Shown here one piece after another: positions 17,192 to 25,615 of a stretch of 64,000 bases of DNA. The translations under genes were made by a program, and so were the position numbers. Source of the DNA: Candidatus Faecousia excrementipullorum (GTDB lineage: Bacteria; Bacillota; Clostridia; Oscillospirales; Oscillospiraceae); NCBI GenBank assembly GCA_018712825.1, contig DVGG01000046.1, forward strand, positions 37,344 through 101,343, written 5' to 3'. The notes beneath the pieces are model-generated. The model saw nothing but the letters and a program-made list of their open reading frames with translations. It was not told the DNA's origin and searched no databases. Each line of letters begins with the position of its first letter. Within the stretch, counting starts at the first letter, position 1.

Positions 17192-18061
17192 TCAATCCTC
17201 CTTGCTCCGCTTCAAAAAGAAGTTCAGGGTAGCGTTAATCAGCATGATAAACAGGAACAGTACCAGGGCAATGGAGAACAGAGCCTGCCGCTGCAAACCG
17301 CTGGAGTAGGACATTTCGCTGGCCACAGCGGTGGTGAGGAAACGGACACTCTGGAAAAGGGAAGGCATATTGGCAGCATTGCCGGATACCATCATAACTG
17401 CCATGGCCTCGCCAATGGCACGGCCTACGCCCAGTACCACAGCGGCGGCGATGCCGCTCTTGGCAGCCGGGGCAGAAACCCGGAAGTAAGTTTCGACAGG
17501 GGTAGCACCCAGAGCCAGAGAAGCGTCCTCATATTCCTTGGGTACAGCATCCAGAGCTGTGATGGAAACTTTGATAATGGAGGGAAGAATCATAATAGCC
17601 AGGACGATGATGGCAGCCAGCAGGCTGGCGCCGTCCGGCACGTCAAAAATTGTGCGGATGCCAGGAACCAGCACCATCATACCCACCAGGCCGTATACCA
17701 CGGAGGGGATACCTGCCAGCAGGCTGACGGCGTTTTCCAGAGTGTGACGCACCTTGGAGGAAGCCACCTTGGACAGGTAAACAGCGGCGAAGAAGCCGAT
17801 GGGAACACCCAGCACAATGGCACCGGCTGTGCCGTAAACGCTGGTGAGAATAAAGGGCAGAATACCAAACTTTGCCTCTGAGGCGGTGGATTCCCATTCC
17901 GTTCCGAACAGGAAGGGAATGAGGCCGATTTCCCGAATGGCAGGGATACCGGAAATCACCAGATACACGGTGATCAGAAGCACACACAGCACAGTAATCA
18001 GACCCAGTACCAGGAAGATTCCGTGAATGATGTGCTCCGTAGCTTGCTTTTTCTTGTTCAT
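17192..18061 (-). CDS. pstC: Phosphate ABC transporter permease PstC
   Basis: 289 residues with six TMs and the EAA motif (EYEDASLALGATPVETYFRVSAPAA). It has the PstC-type N-terminus with an external loop containing PFLFGTEWE. It follows pstS after a hairpin that probably lowers transcription of the downstream genes. Confidence 0.95.
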   Translation of the reverse strand: MNKKKQATEHIIHGIFLVLGLITVLCVLLITVYLVISGIPAIREIGLIPFLFGTEWESTASEAKFGILPFILTSVYGTAGAIVLGVPIGFFAAVYLSKVASSKVRHTLENAVSLLAGIPSVVYGLVGMMVLVPGIRTIFDVPDGASLLAAIIVLAIMILPSIIKVSITALDAVPKEYEDASLALGATPVETYFRVSAPAAKSGIAAAVVLGVGRAIGEAMAVMMVSGNAANMPSLFQSVRFLTTAVASEMSYSSGLQRQALFSIALVLFLFIMLINATLNFFLKRSKED

Positions 18062-18079
18062 TTGCCTTACCTTTCTTTG

Positions 18080-18106
18080 AAAAAACGGCGGCTGATTCAG
18101 CCGCCG
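18080..18106 (-). terminator. Intra-operon attenuator between pstS and pstC
   Basis: A 9-bp GC stem (18106-18098 with 18094-18086 on the minus strand) with a 3-nt loop is followed by six Ts in the minus direction. It lies inside the operon, so it should let pstS be made in excess over the membrane parts, as is common for binding-protein-dependent importers. Confidence 0.7.
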
Positions 18107-18128
18107 CCTTTTGTATGTGCCTTCGGGT

Positions 18129-18935
18129 TTAGTTGACTGCTACCACACCGGCGGCTGCGATAACCTCAGCAGCCTCAGCGGAGGTGATGTAATCGAAGAA
18201 CATCTGAGCAGCCTCAGACAGCTTGGCGTCGGTCTTGGTCACCAGAACGAAGGGACGCTGAATCACATAGCTGCCGTCCTTCACGGTTGCCTCGCTGGGA
18301 GCCACGCCGCCAACGCTCAGGGCCTTCACGTTGTCCTCTACAGCGGACAGGGAGGTGTAGCCGATGGCATCGGGGTTGCCGGCAACGGTGGCGATTACGT
18401 CACCGGTGGAGGTCAGCTCCTGACGATAAGCGCAGGCTTCCTCAGTGCCGGTGATGGACTCAAAGCCGTCCCGGGTACCGGAACCAGCCTCACGGCCAAT
18501 CACAACGATCTCGGCGTCATTGCCGCCCACATCCTTCCAGTTGGTGATCTCGCCGGTGTAGATCTTGGCGATGGTCTCCAGATCCAGGTCAGCCACAGGG
18601 TTTTCGGGGTTGACAATCACGGCGATGCCGTCCAGAGCCAGGGTGGTGCCGGTCAGGCCGCTTTCCTTTTCCTCATCCTTCAGATCCCGGCTGGCCAGGC
18701 CAATGTCGCAGCGGCCTTCCTGTACAGCCTGCACGCCGGAGCTGGAACCGGTGGGGTTGTAGGTGACGGTGATGCCGTTGTTGTTGTTCATGAAGGACTC
18801 AGCCAGGCCGCCGATGACATCTTCCATAGAAGTGGAGCCGTCGGTGGCAACCTTACCGGAGACTTTCTTCTGGCAGCCGGCGAACACGGAGCCCACCAGC
18901 AGCAGGGCCATAACGCCACAGATTAACTTTTTCAT
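18129..18935 (-). CDS. pstS: Phosphate-binding lipoprotein PstS
   Basis: A 268-residue periplasmic-binding-like lipoprotein. A signal peptide and lipobox (GVMALLLVGSVFAGC) are followed by the mature domain with phosphate-binding residues in TDGSTSMEDVIGG and REAGSGTRDGFE. I use ATG 18935 because AAAGGA lies just upstream and the next residues form the signal peptide; the longer frame adds a basic stretch. It captures phosphate outside the membrane for PstCAB. Confidence 0.95.
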   Translation of the reverse strand: MKKLICGVMALLLVGSVFAGCQKKVSGKVATDGSTSMEDVIGGLAESFMNNNNGITVTYNPTGSSSGVQAVQEGRCDIGLASRDLKDEEKESGLTGTTLALDGIAVIVNPENPVADLDLETIAKIYTGEITNWKDVGGNDAEIVVIGREAGSGTRDGFESITGTEEACAYRQELTSTGDVIATVAGNPDAIGYTSLSAVEDNVKALSVGGVAPSEATVKDGSYVIQRPFVLVTKTDAKLSEAAQMFFDYITSAEAAEVIAAAGVVAVN

Positions 18936-18974
18936 AGATGATTTTCCTTTCCATTTGCACATCTTTTTTCTTCT

Positions 18975-19043
18975 TGTAACCCTCATTGATTACACGGACA
19001 TTGTAATTCGCCAATGTAAAATCAAAAAGTCATGGTGTGTAAA
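18975..19043 (-). promoter_or_regulatory. Candidate PHO boxes and pstS promoter region
   Basis: On the minus strand the repeats TTTACA (19043-19038), TTTACA (19020-19015), ATTACA (19007-19002) and GTTACA (18980-18975) precede pstS. The TTNACA unit is that of Firmicutes PhoP boxes. The first two are 23 bp apart, close to two helical turns. TACAAT inside the third could be the -10. Assignment is inferred. Confidence 0.45.
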
Positions 19044-19066
19044 ATCAATGTCAAATTTCCAAAAGG

Positions 19067-19100
19067 AAAAGGTGCTGCCTTTTGTAAGACAGCACCTTTT
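19067..19100 (-). terminator. Terminator of the HPr-like gene
   Basis: AAAAGGTGCTG (19067-19077) pairs with CAGCACCTTTT (19090-19100). In the minus direction the stem ends in a T run, just after the HPr-like stop codon. It insulates pstS from upstream transcription. Confidence 0.65.
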
Positions 19101-19101
19101 A

Positions 19102-19338
19102 TCAGTGGCTCAATTTTTCCAGAAGCGCTTGCAGCTGCTTCTCTTCCTGGGGATCTTCAGCGGAAAGAACAACGGCGTTGCCCGATTCTTCCAGCAGCTT
19201 TCCGATGGCAATGTACTGGGACAAGGAGGACTTGAGATTGAAAACATCCCCTTCCCGGGATTTGAGAAATACCTCCCCCTTGCAGGCAGCCACAGCGTCC
19301 AGAAAGGCATGAATGGCATCAACATTGGCTGGGTTCAT
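19102..19338 (-). CDS. HPr-like small protein without the active-site histidine
   Basis: A 78-residue protein (MNPANVDAIHAFL...). Its central FLKSREGDVFNLKSSLSQYIAIGKLL and the terminal LQALLEKL align by eye with the second half of HPr phosphocarriers (the KSxxxxLxLG region with the regulatory serine). The His15 motif of the first half is absent. ATG 19338 follows AAAGGAG. A promoter with TTGCCA-17-TACAAT lies just upstream. It is probably a regulatory or orphan HPr-fold protein and not a sugar phosphotransferase carrier. The assignment is moderate only. Confidence 0.5.
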   Translation of the reverse strand: MNPANVDAIHAFLDAVAACKGEVFLKSREGDVFNLKSSLSQYIAIGKLLEESGNAVVLSAEDPQEEKQLQALLEKLSH

Positions 19339-19375
19339 AGCAAAATACTCCTTTTGATGTATTTGTACTATGCCC

Positions 19376-19404
19376 ATTGTACCAAAGGTTTTGCAGGTTG
19401 GCAA
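19376..19404 (-). promoter_or_regulatory. Promoter for the HPr-like gene
   Basis: Minus-strand TTGCCA (19404-19399) and TACAAT (19381-19376) are 17 bp apart, 38 bp before ATG 19338. Confidence 0.5.
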
Positions 19405-19424
19405 GACCCAGGTGGAAGGAAGCT

Positions 19425-20078
19425 TTACCGCAGCTTTTCCTTCAGCTCCAGAATATGGCGATGGATTTCCCGGATTGTGAACCGGAAGGCTTCGTCGTCC
19501 TTGCCGGAGGGGTCATCCAGCCCCCAGTTTTCCGCATACTGACAGGGGACATAGGGGCAGCTTACATTGCACCCCATGAAAATCACTACGTCCGGCTCCG
19601 GGATATGCTTCAACAGCTTGTTGCGCTGGGTTTGCTCCATATCAATCTGGTAAAGTGCCTTCATCATCCGCACCGCATCGGGATTTATACGGTCTTTCAG
19701 AGCGGTTCCGGCGGAGTAGCTTTCAAACACATCCCCAGCCAGAAGCTTTCCCAAAGCCTCGGCAATCTGACTGCGGCAGGAGTTGTGGACGCAGAGAAAT
19801 GCCACCTTGGGCTTGCCGGTGCATTTCAGCTCCGGCTTGTAGGTTTCGTAGTTGTAGTCGATATCCCGGGTTCCGTCATCCCCAAAATAGGAGATGGCCC
19901 CCTGGGGGCACTGGCGTTCACAGCCGTGACACCCTTCGATACAGCCGTTGCCATAGACCACTTCCGGCTTTCCCTCCGGGCCGGTGGGCTTATAGACCCC
20001 GTGGCGGCACATATCGTTGCAAACCATACAGCCTGCGCACTTTTCGTAATCAATCACCGGATACCAGTTTTTGCTCAT
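19425..20078 (-). CDS. Ferredoxin-arsenate reductase fusion (2x[4Fe-4S] plus LMW-PTP/ArsC)
   Basis: A 217-residue fusion. Residues 10-60 are a two-cluster ferredoxin: Cys14, 17, 20 and 24, then Cys46, 50, 53 and 57. Residues 90-217 are a low-molecular-weight phosphatase-type arsenate reductase with P-loop C96VHNSCR102 and a downstream MGCNVSCPYVPC cysteine set (170, 174, 179) suited to a disulfide relay. It would reduce arsenate to arsenite, perhaps taking electrons through its own ferredoxin instead of thioredoxin; that route is inference. It lies 16 bp after the scar ORF and downstream of arsR, so it belongs to the arsenic operon. Confidence 0.8.
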   Translation of the reverse strand: MSKNWYPVIDYEKCAGCMVCNDMCRHGVYKPTGPEGKPEVVYGNGCIEGCHGCERQCPQGAISYFGDDGTRDIDYNYETYKPELKCTGKPKVAFLCVHNSCRSQIAEALGKLLAGDVFESYSAGTALKDRINPDAVRMMKALYQIDMEQTQRNKLLKHIPEPDVVIFMGCNVSCPYVPCQYAENWGLDDPSGKDDEAFRFTIREIHRHILELKEKLR

Positions 20079-20094
20079 ATCTTCCTCCCAAAAA

Positions 20095-20274
20095 TCAGGA
20101 AAGAGAGTCCTTCAGCAGCTTTGCCGCCTCCTCAGGGGAGAGCACCCGCCCGGAGGAGAGCACCTTCCCGTCCACTACCAGAGCGGAAAGCCCCTTCCCA
20201 ATCAGGGCGTTCAGCCATTGCATTCCCAGAATCTGGTTCTGAAAAAACAGCCAGGCTTCTTGTATGATTTCCAT
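20095..20274 (-). pseudogene. Deletion-scar ORF: start of an ArsP-like permease fused to the end of a thioredoxin-like protein
   Basis: A 59-residue ORF. Residues 1-33 (FFQNQILGMQWLNALIGKGL) look like the N-terminus of arsenic-locus permeases. Residues 33-59 (VVDGKVLSSGRVLSPEEAAK) look like the C-terminus of small redox-active thioredoxin_3 proteins. Both families commonly follow arsR. The junction falls at SAL/AL, shared by both parts, which suggests an in-frame deletion that removed most of both genes. AGGGAG precedes ATG 20274, so the scar may still be translated. Recognition is from memory of the families. Confidence 0.6.
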
Positions 20275-20295
20275 TGACACAACTCCCTTACAAAA

Positions 20296-20325
20296 ATACT
20301 TCTAAAATTTTCGATATATAAAGGA
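20296..20325 (-). promoter_or_regulatory. Candidate ArsR operator before the scar ORF
   Basis: On the minus strand an AT-rich ATATATCGAAAATTTTAGAAG stretch precedes the ORF. Motifs of the ATCGAA/TTTCGAT kind are typical ArsR operators. A similar TTTCGATTT sits in the arsR promoter. Confidence 0.4.
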
Positions 20326-20327
20326 GA

Positions 20328-20355
20328 AGAAAAACCACCGGTTTTCAGGTGGCTT
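20328..20355 (-). terminator. Terminator after arsR
   Basis: CCACC (20353-20349) pairs with GGTGG (20340-20336) on the minus strand, followed by five Ts. It separates arsR from the downstream genes, which may have their own ArsR-controlled promoter. Confidence 0.5.
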
Positions 20356-20667
20356 TTACTTCCCACACTGACAGCCGCCAGAAGGGCAGGGGGATTGCTG
20401 GGTGAGAGCCAGCAAACGCTCCTGAGCCCGTTTGCTGCCTTCCGGGCAAATCCGGTAGTGGGTCCACTTTCCCTCGGTGCGGCTGGACACGATCCCAGAG
20501 TCGCACAGAATACGCATATGGTAGGAGAGGGTGGACTGGCTGATGTGCAGCTGCTCCAGCAGGGCGCAGGCACATTTTTCTCCGGTGCGGAGAAGCTCCA
20601 GAATTTGCAGCCGGTTTTCATCGCAAAAGGCCTTGAAAATCCGGGCATCTGACAGGTACTGATACAT
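20356..20667 (-). CDS. arsR: ArsR-family arsenite/metal-responsive repressor
   Basis: A 103-residue winged-helix repressor. The metal-sensing site is in ELLRTGEKCACALLEQL, with Cys32 and Cys34 at the start of the recognition region, as in As(III)-type ArsR. The HTH is HISQSTLSYHMRIL. A C-terminal CPSGGCQCGK tail adds four cysteines that may also bind metalloid. I use ATG 20667 because AAAGGAG lies eight bases upstream; an earlier ATG (20709) has no ribosome site. It should repress its own promoter until arsenite binds. Confidence 0.88.
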   Translation of the reverse strand: MYQYLSDARIFKAFCDENRLQILELLRTGEKCACALLEQLHISQSTLSYHMRILCDSGIVSSRTEGKWTHYRICPEGSKRAQERLLALTQQSPCPSGGCQCGK

Positions 20668-20709
20668 CCTGTATGCTCCTTTCAAATCGAAATCTTTCAA
20701 AGTGACCAT

Positions 20710-20738
20710 AGCTTAGCACATAAATCGAAAAAAGTCAA
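20710..20738 (-). promoter_or_regulatory. arsR promoter with internal ATCGAA motif
   Basis: Minus-strand TTGACT (20738-20733), 17-bp spacer containing TTTCGATTT, and TAAGCT (20715-20710). The operator-like motif in the spacer would let ArsR block polymerase. Confidence 0.55.
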
Positions 20739-20787
20739 TATGAACTTTTGGAATCAGGGCACAGTCGTCCATTGGCGTAAATTGTTC

Positions 20788-20816
20788 TTGTGGAACCATG
20801 GGGGCTGTGGTATACT
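20788..20816 (+). promoter_or_regulatory. Sigma-A promoter for uvrA
   Basis: TTGTGG (20788-20793), 17-bp spacer, TATACT (20811-20816), 34 bp before ATG 20850. I see no convincing LexA box overlapping it. Confidence 0.45.
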
Positions 20817-20849
20817 ATAGGGCAGAGTATATGGAAACAGGAGCAGCCT

Positions 20850-23672
20850 ATGAAGGACAGAATTGTAATTCGAGGAGCCAGAGAGAATAACCTGAAAAAT
20901 GTGGATTTGACCATCCCCAGAGACAAAATGGTGGTGTTTACCGGGCTTTCCGGTTCGGGAAAATCCAGCCTGGCTTTTGATACCATTTACGCAGAGGGCC
21001 AGCGGCGGTATGTGGAGAGCCTGAGCGCTTACGCCCGTCAGTTTTTGGGCCAGATGGACAAGCCGGACGTGGATTCCATTGACGGACTGTCCCCGGCCAT
21101 CTCCATCGACCAGAAAACCACCTCCAAGAACCCCCGTTCCACCGTGGGCACGGTGACGGAGATTTACGACTATCTCCGCCTCCTCTGGGCCAGAGCCGGT
21201 ACGCCCCATTGCCCCAAGTGCGGCAAGGAAATCAAGCGGCAGACAGTGGACCAGATTGTAGACCGGATTGAGGCTCTGGGGGAGGGGACCCGCTTCATTA
21301 TCTATTCCCCCGTGGTCCGGGGAAAGAAGGGCGAACATTCCAAGGTCTTTGAGGATGCCAGAAAGAGCGGCTTTGTCCGTGTCCGGGTGGATGGAATTCA
21401 ATATGATTTGAATGAGACCATCCCCTGTGAAAAGAACAAGAAGCATACTATTGAGCTGGTGGTGGACCGGCTGGTAATCCGGGAGGGGCAGCGCCGCCGT
21501 CTGACGGACTCCATCGAAACCGCCTGCGCCCATTCCGGCGGACTGGTGGTAATCCACCTGCCGGACAAGGATGAGGAGCTGAGCTTTTCCCAGAACTACG
21601 CCTGTGAGGACTGCGGCATCAGTATGCCGGAGCTGGAACCCCGGATGTTCTCCTTTAACAATCCGGCAGGTGCCTGCCCCTCCTGTTCCGGCCTGGGCTT
21701 CCGGCTGATTGCCGACCCGGAGCTGGTGATTCCCGATAAGGACAAATCCATCCTCCAGGGTGCCATTCAGGCCTCCGGCTGGAACAGCGCCAGAACCGAC
21801 TCGGTATTCCGGATGTATTTTGAAGCCCTGGCCCAGAAATATCACTTTTCCCTGTCCGTTCCTGTGAAGGAGCTTTCCAAAGAGGCGCTGGATGTGATTC
21901 TTTACGGCACCAAGGGAGAAAAAATCCGCATGACCTATAACCGGGGCAACGGCATGGGTGTGCTGGAGCAGCCCTTCGAGGGCATCCTGAACAACATCAG
22001 CCGCCGCTTCCGGGAAACCCAGTCCGACGCTGCCCGGAAAGAGCTGGAGGAATGTATGTCCACCGCTCCCTGCCCGGTGTGTAAAGGCAAGCGATTGTCG
22101 GACATTGCCCTGGCTGTGACCGTGGGTGGCATGGGCATTATGGATTTTTGCGCCATGAGTGTCCGGGATGAGCTGGAATTCATGGAGAATCTCAAGCTGG
22201 AAGGGAACATGGCGATTGTTGCCCAGCAGATTGTCCGGGAGATCAAATCCCGCCTGCGCTTTTTGATGGATGTGGGTCTGCAATACCTGACCCTGTCCCG
22301 GTCCGCCGGAACCCTGTCCGGCGGCGAGAGCCAGCGTATCCGGCTGGCGACCCAGATTGGATCTTCTCTGACAGGCGTTCTGTATATTCTGGACGAGCCT
22401 TCCATCGGCCTTCACCAGCGGGACAATGACAAGCTGCTTATGACCCTGAAAAAGCTCCGGGACTTGGGCAATACCCTCATTGTGGTGGAGCATGACGAGG
22501 ATACCATGCGGGAGGCAGACTTCATTGTGGATGTAGGCCCCGGCGCCGGAAGCCACGGCGGTGAGATTGTGGCGGCGGGCTCTTTAGAGGACATTTGCCG
22601 GGAACCCCGGTCTGTGACGGGACAGTACCTGTCCGGGGTCAAGAAAATCCCCGTACCCTCCCACCGGAGAGCCGGGAACGGCAAAACTCTGAAAATTCTG
22701 GGAGCCACGGAGAACAACCTGAAAAATCTGGATGTGGAAATCCCCCTGGGAACCCTGACCTGCGTCACCGGCGTTTCCGGCTCCGGCAAGTCCAGTCTGA
22801 TTTGCCAGGTGCTGAACAAAACCCTGGCTGCCAAGCTGAACCACGCCAGAACCCGCCCCGGTGTCTGCAAAGGCATTGAAGGGCTGGAGCACCTGGACAA
22901 GGTCATCAACATTGACCAGAGCCCCATCGGCAGAACCCCCCGATCCAACCCCGCCACCTATACGGGACTGTTCAATGACATCCGGGATTTGTTTGCTTCC
23001 ACAGCCGATGCCAAAATGCGGGGCTACGGCCCGGGCCGCTTCTCCTTCAATGTAAAGGGCGGCCGGTGCGAGGCCTGTAACGGCGACGGCCTGGTGAAAA
23101 TCGAAATGCATTTCCTGGCGGATGTGTACGTGCCCTGTGAGGTGTGCCATGGCCAGCGGTATAACCGAGAGACCCTGGAGGTGCAGTACAAGGGTAAGAA
23201 CATTGCCCAGGTGCTGGACATGACCGCTGAGGAAGCAGTGGAGTTCTTCCAGAACATCCCCAAAATCAGCAAAAAAGCCCAGACCATGGTAGACGTGGGT
23301 CTGGGATATGTGAAGCTGGGCCAGTCCAGTACCTCTTTGTCCGGCGGCGAAGCCCAGCGAGTGAAGCTGGCCACAGAGCTGTCCCGGGCCTTCACAGGCC
23401 GCACCATTTATGTGCTGGACGAGCCTACCACCGGCCTTCACGCTGCGGATGTGCACCGGCTGATTGAGGTGCTGCAAAAGCTGGTGGATGCGGGCAATAC
23501 GGTGCTGGTAATCGAGCACAACCTGGACGTCATCAAGACGGCGGATTATATCATTGACCTGGGCCCGGAAGGGGGCGACCAGGGCGGCTTCCTGGTGGCC
23601 TCCGGCACACCGGAGGAGGTTGCCCAGGTTCCCGAGAGCTATACCGGCCAGTATCTGAAGAAATACCTGTAA
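20850..23672 (+). CDS. uvrA: Excinuclease ABC subunit A
   Basis: 940 residues, the standard UvrA length. It contains two ABC ATPase modules ([14 protein letters not shown] near the start and [13 protein letters not shown] in the second half), two LSGGE signatures, and zinc modules with CPKC, CEDCG...CPSCSG and CEACNGDG...CEVCHG. It recognises bulky DNA damage and loads UvrB. ATG 20850 follows AGGAG and removes 20 non-conserved residues of a longer frame. uvrB lies 6 kb downstream, separated by unrelated genes. Confidence 0.97.
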   Translation: MKDRIVIRGARENNLKNVDLTIPRDKMVVFTGLSGSGKSSLAFDTIYAEGQRRYVESLSAYARQFLGQMDKPDVDSIDGLSPAISIDQKTTSKNPRSTVGTVTEIYDYLRLLWARAGTPHCPKCGKEIKRQTVDQIVDRIEALGEGTRFIIYSPVVRGKKGEHSKVFEDARKSGFVRVRVDGIQYDLNETIPCEKNKKHTIELVVDRLVIREGQRRRLTDSIETACAHSGGLVVIHLPDKDEELSFSQNYACEDCGISMPELEPRMFSFNNPAGACPSCSGLGFRLIADPELVIPDKDKSILQGAIQASGWNSARTDSVFRMYFEALAQKYHFSLSVPVKELSKEALDVILYGTKGEKIRMTYNRGNGMGVLEQPFEGILNNISRRFRETQSDAARKELEECMSTAPCPVCKGKRLSDIALAVTVGGMGIMDFCAMSVRDELEFMENLKLEGNMAIVAQQIVREIKSRLRFLMDVGLQYLTLSRSAGTLSGGESQRIRLATQIGSSLTGVLYILDEPSIGLHQRDNDKLLMTLKKLRDLGNTLIVVEHDEDTMREADFIVDVGPGAGSHGGEIVAAGSLEDICREPRSVTGQYLSGVKKIPVPSHRRAGNGKTLKILGATENNLKNLDVEIPLGTLTCVTGVSGSGKSSLICQVLNKTLAAKLNHARTRPGVCKGIEGLEHLDKVINIDQSPIGRTPRSNPATYTGLFNDIRDLFASTADAKMRGYGPGRFSFNVKGGRCEACNGDGLVKIEMHFLADVYVPCEVCHGQRYNRETLEVQYKGKNIAQVLDMTAEEAVEFFQNIPKISKKAQTMVDVGLGYVKLGQSSTSLSGGEAQRVKLATELSRAFTGRTIYVLDEPTTGLHAADVHRLIEVLQKLVDAGNTVLVIEHNLDVIKTADYIIDLGPEGGDQGGFLVASGTPEEVAQVPESYTGQYLKKYL

Positions 23673-23699
23673 AAAATCCGGGAGCCTGACGGCTCCCGG
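23671..23699 (-). terminator. Terminator of the orphan kinase-like gene
   Basis: A 9-bp stem CCGGGAGCC/GGCTCCCGG (23678-23686 with 23691-23699) is followed in the minus direction by six Ts. It may also slow plus-strand transcription leaving uvrA. Confidence 0.7.
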
Positions 23700-23708
23700 A
23701 GGAAGAAC

Positions 23709-24773
23709 TCAATAACAGCTGGGGGGCAGAATGTCGGACAGCTCAATGAGCCCGTGGTCCCGTTCCCCGGAATAGTCCACCCGCAGCTGGGGGGACCGAA
23801 TCCGGCTGGTGCTCTGGTCAATCTCCATGGTGAGGGTTGCCCGGAGATTCCCTTGGGGGGTGTAGTCCAGCAGCAGGGCACCTCCATGGGCGGAAGCGGC
23901 AGCCCGAACCAGCACCATCCCCAGCCCGATTCCTTGCCTGCCGTCCCCGATGGCGGGCTGGCGCAGATAGCCGGAAAAGGCCTGAGCCGGATTGGGCATG
24001 GCCTCCTGGGAGGCGGGGTTCTCCACAGTGAAGTACAGCCGGGTGCCCTGCCGGGTGAGGCTGGCAGTGATGGTTCCTCCGGCGGGAGTAAACTTGGCGC
24101 TGTTGGAAATCAGGTTGTAAATGCCCCGTTCCAGCAGCTCCCGATGGACCTGGCAGTAAAGGGGGGCAGAAAGTCCCTCATGCGCCAGCCGGATATGGGC
24201 AGCTTCCAGAAAATGCCGGGTTTTTCCCATGATTTCCCGGATAAACCCGTCAATGTCCAGGGTTTCCTTGGGGAAAACCTCCTGGGATTGGTATTTTGCG
24301 GCATCTGCCATGTTGCCGATGTTCCGCAGTAGCTGGTGAAGTCCCCGGCTGATTTGGGCGGCCTGGTGTTTTGCCTCCGGATTTTCCTGAATCATGCCGG
24401 AGGGCAGAAGAGCCTCAGCGGCGGTGAGCATGGGAGCGATGGAACTGCGCAGGTGCTGGGCCACAAGGGCCATAGCCTGCAGCTCCGGGGAGACCGCAGC
24501 TTCCCTGAGGGTAAAAACATCTCCGGATTCCATAGGTGTGACGCTGGCATCCCACACCCTGTCCAGAATTTTCAGCTTCAGGGATAGAACCCCCCGGGGC
24601 GTGGCCGGATATTCCGTCTGCCCGGTGTAGAGCAGGGGCTGGATGTTCTGGTTCTCTTCCAGAAAAAGAGACTTTGCCCTGGTATTTACCAATCGAATCA
24701 CCCCGTTTTCCACAAAAAACGCCGGGTGTTCCATGAGATTGAGTAATTTTATCAAATCTTTTGACTGTTCCAT
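23709..24773 (-). CDS. Orphan histidine-kinase-like protein with degenerate phospho-acceptor site
   Basis: A 354-residue soluble protein. The N-terminal part (1-90) looks PAS-like (MEHPAFFVENGVIRLVN). A HisKA-like helix pair follows, but the usual H-E-L-R motif reads AQHLRSSIAP (Gln106, His107), so the histidine is shifted by one. The HATPase domain is well kept: N box with Asn220 and Asn224 (YNLISNSAKFTPAGG) and GIGLGMVLV G2 box. No response regulator gene is adjacent. It may be a signalling ATPase, a kinase using His107, or a non-catalytic sensor. Upstream it is divergent from radC. Confidence 0.65.
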   Translation of the reverse strand: MEQSKDLIKLLNLMEHPAFFVENGVIRLVNTRAKSLFLEENQNIQPLLYTGQTEYPATPRGVLSLKLKILDRVWDASVTPMESGDVFTLREAAVSPELQAMALVAQHLRSSIAPMLTAAEALLPSGMIQENPEAKHQAAQISRGLHQLLRNIGNMADAAKYQSQEVFPKETLDIDGFIREIMGKTRHFLEAAHIRLAHEGLSAPLYCQVHRELLERGIYNLISNSAKFTPAGGTITASLTRQGTRLYFTVENPASQEAMPNPAQAFSGYLRQPAIGDGRQGIGLGMVLVRAAASAHGGALLLDYTPQGNLRATLTMEIDQSTSRIRSPQLRVDYSGERDHGLIELSDILPPSCY

Positions 24774-24904
24774 GATGTCCCTCCTCGTGGCATATCATGT
24801 GCAGTTTCGCCGGAAACTCTCCGGGAGAATTTCGACAGGATTCGCACCGTTTTTATTGTAGCGAAAAATAAGACAAATAGCAAGAGAGAAAATGAGGTGA
24901 GGCA

Positions 24905-25603
24905 ATGGCTGTGCATGACGGACACCGGGAGCGCCTGAAGGAGCGGTTCCGCTCGGAAGGGCTGGACGGTTTTACAGAGGTGCAGGTGCTGGAGCTGCTT
25001 CTGTTTTACAGCGTGCCCCGGAAGGACACCAACGAGATTGCCCATGCCCTTCTGGAAAAGTTCGGAACCCTGGCCCAGGTGCTGGATGCCAACCCGGCGG
25101 ATCTGGAAAAGGTGCCGGGTATGGGCAGCAGCTCCGCACTGTTTCTGAAGCTCCTAAGCGCCGCAGGACGGCGGTATCAAATCAGCCGAACGGAAAGCGC
25201 CACAATTCTTCGCACCCTTGAGCAATGCGGCGCTTATCTGCAGCCCCGGTTTTTCGGGCGAAAGCATGAGGCGGTGTTTTTGCTGTGTCTGGATGCCAAG
25301 TGCAAGGTGCTTGCCTGTAAGCAGGTGGGGGAGGGCAGCGTGAATTCTGCCGGAGTCCCCATCCGCAGGATTGTGGAAACCGCCCTTTCCGCCAACGCCA
25401 CCATGGTGGTACTGGCCCATAATCATCCCAGCGGATTGGCCCTGCCCTCGGCGGATGATATTCAGACCACCAAGCGCCTGGCGGTGGCTCTGGACACGGT
25501 GGAAATTACCCTCATTGACCATCTGGTATTTTCCGATGATGACTATGTATCCATGGCTCAGTCCGGCTACTATAAGCCGGGGGAGAGTATGTGCGTTCTG
25601 TAA
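24905..25603 (+). CDS. radC: RadC/MPN-domain DNA repair-associated protein
   Basis: A 232-residue RadC. The N-terminal UPF0758 helix-hairpin-helix has GFTEVQVLELLLFYSVPRKDTNEIAH and VPGM. The C-terminal JAB1/MPN metalloprotease-like domain has Glu143 (VGEGSVNSAG), His172 and His174 (AHNHPSG), and Asp184 or Asp185. The metal site is complete. The biological role of RadC remains unclear. It lies 12 bp before a nicotinamidase-like gene and is probably co-transcribed with it. Confidence 0.93.
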   Translation: MAVHDGHRERLKERFRSEGLDGFTEVQVLELLLFYSVPRKDTNEIAHALLEKFGTLAQVLDANPADLEKVPGMGSSSALFLKLLSAAGRRYQISRTESATILRTLEQCGAYLQPRFFGRKHEAVFLLCLDAKCKVLACKQVGEGSVNSAGVPIRRIVETALSANATMVVLAHNHPSGLALPSADDIQTTKRLAVALDTVEITLIDHLVFSDDDYVSMAQSGYYKPGESMCVL

Positions 25604-25615
25604 GGAGGAATGGCT

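Noticed and set aside
20770..20850. LexA (SOS) box at uvrA
   Set aside because: GTTC and GAAC occur but in the wrong order and spacing for a Gram-positive LexA site.
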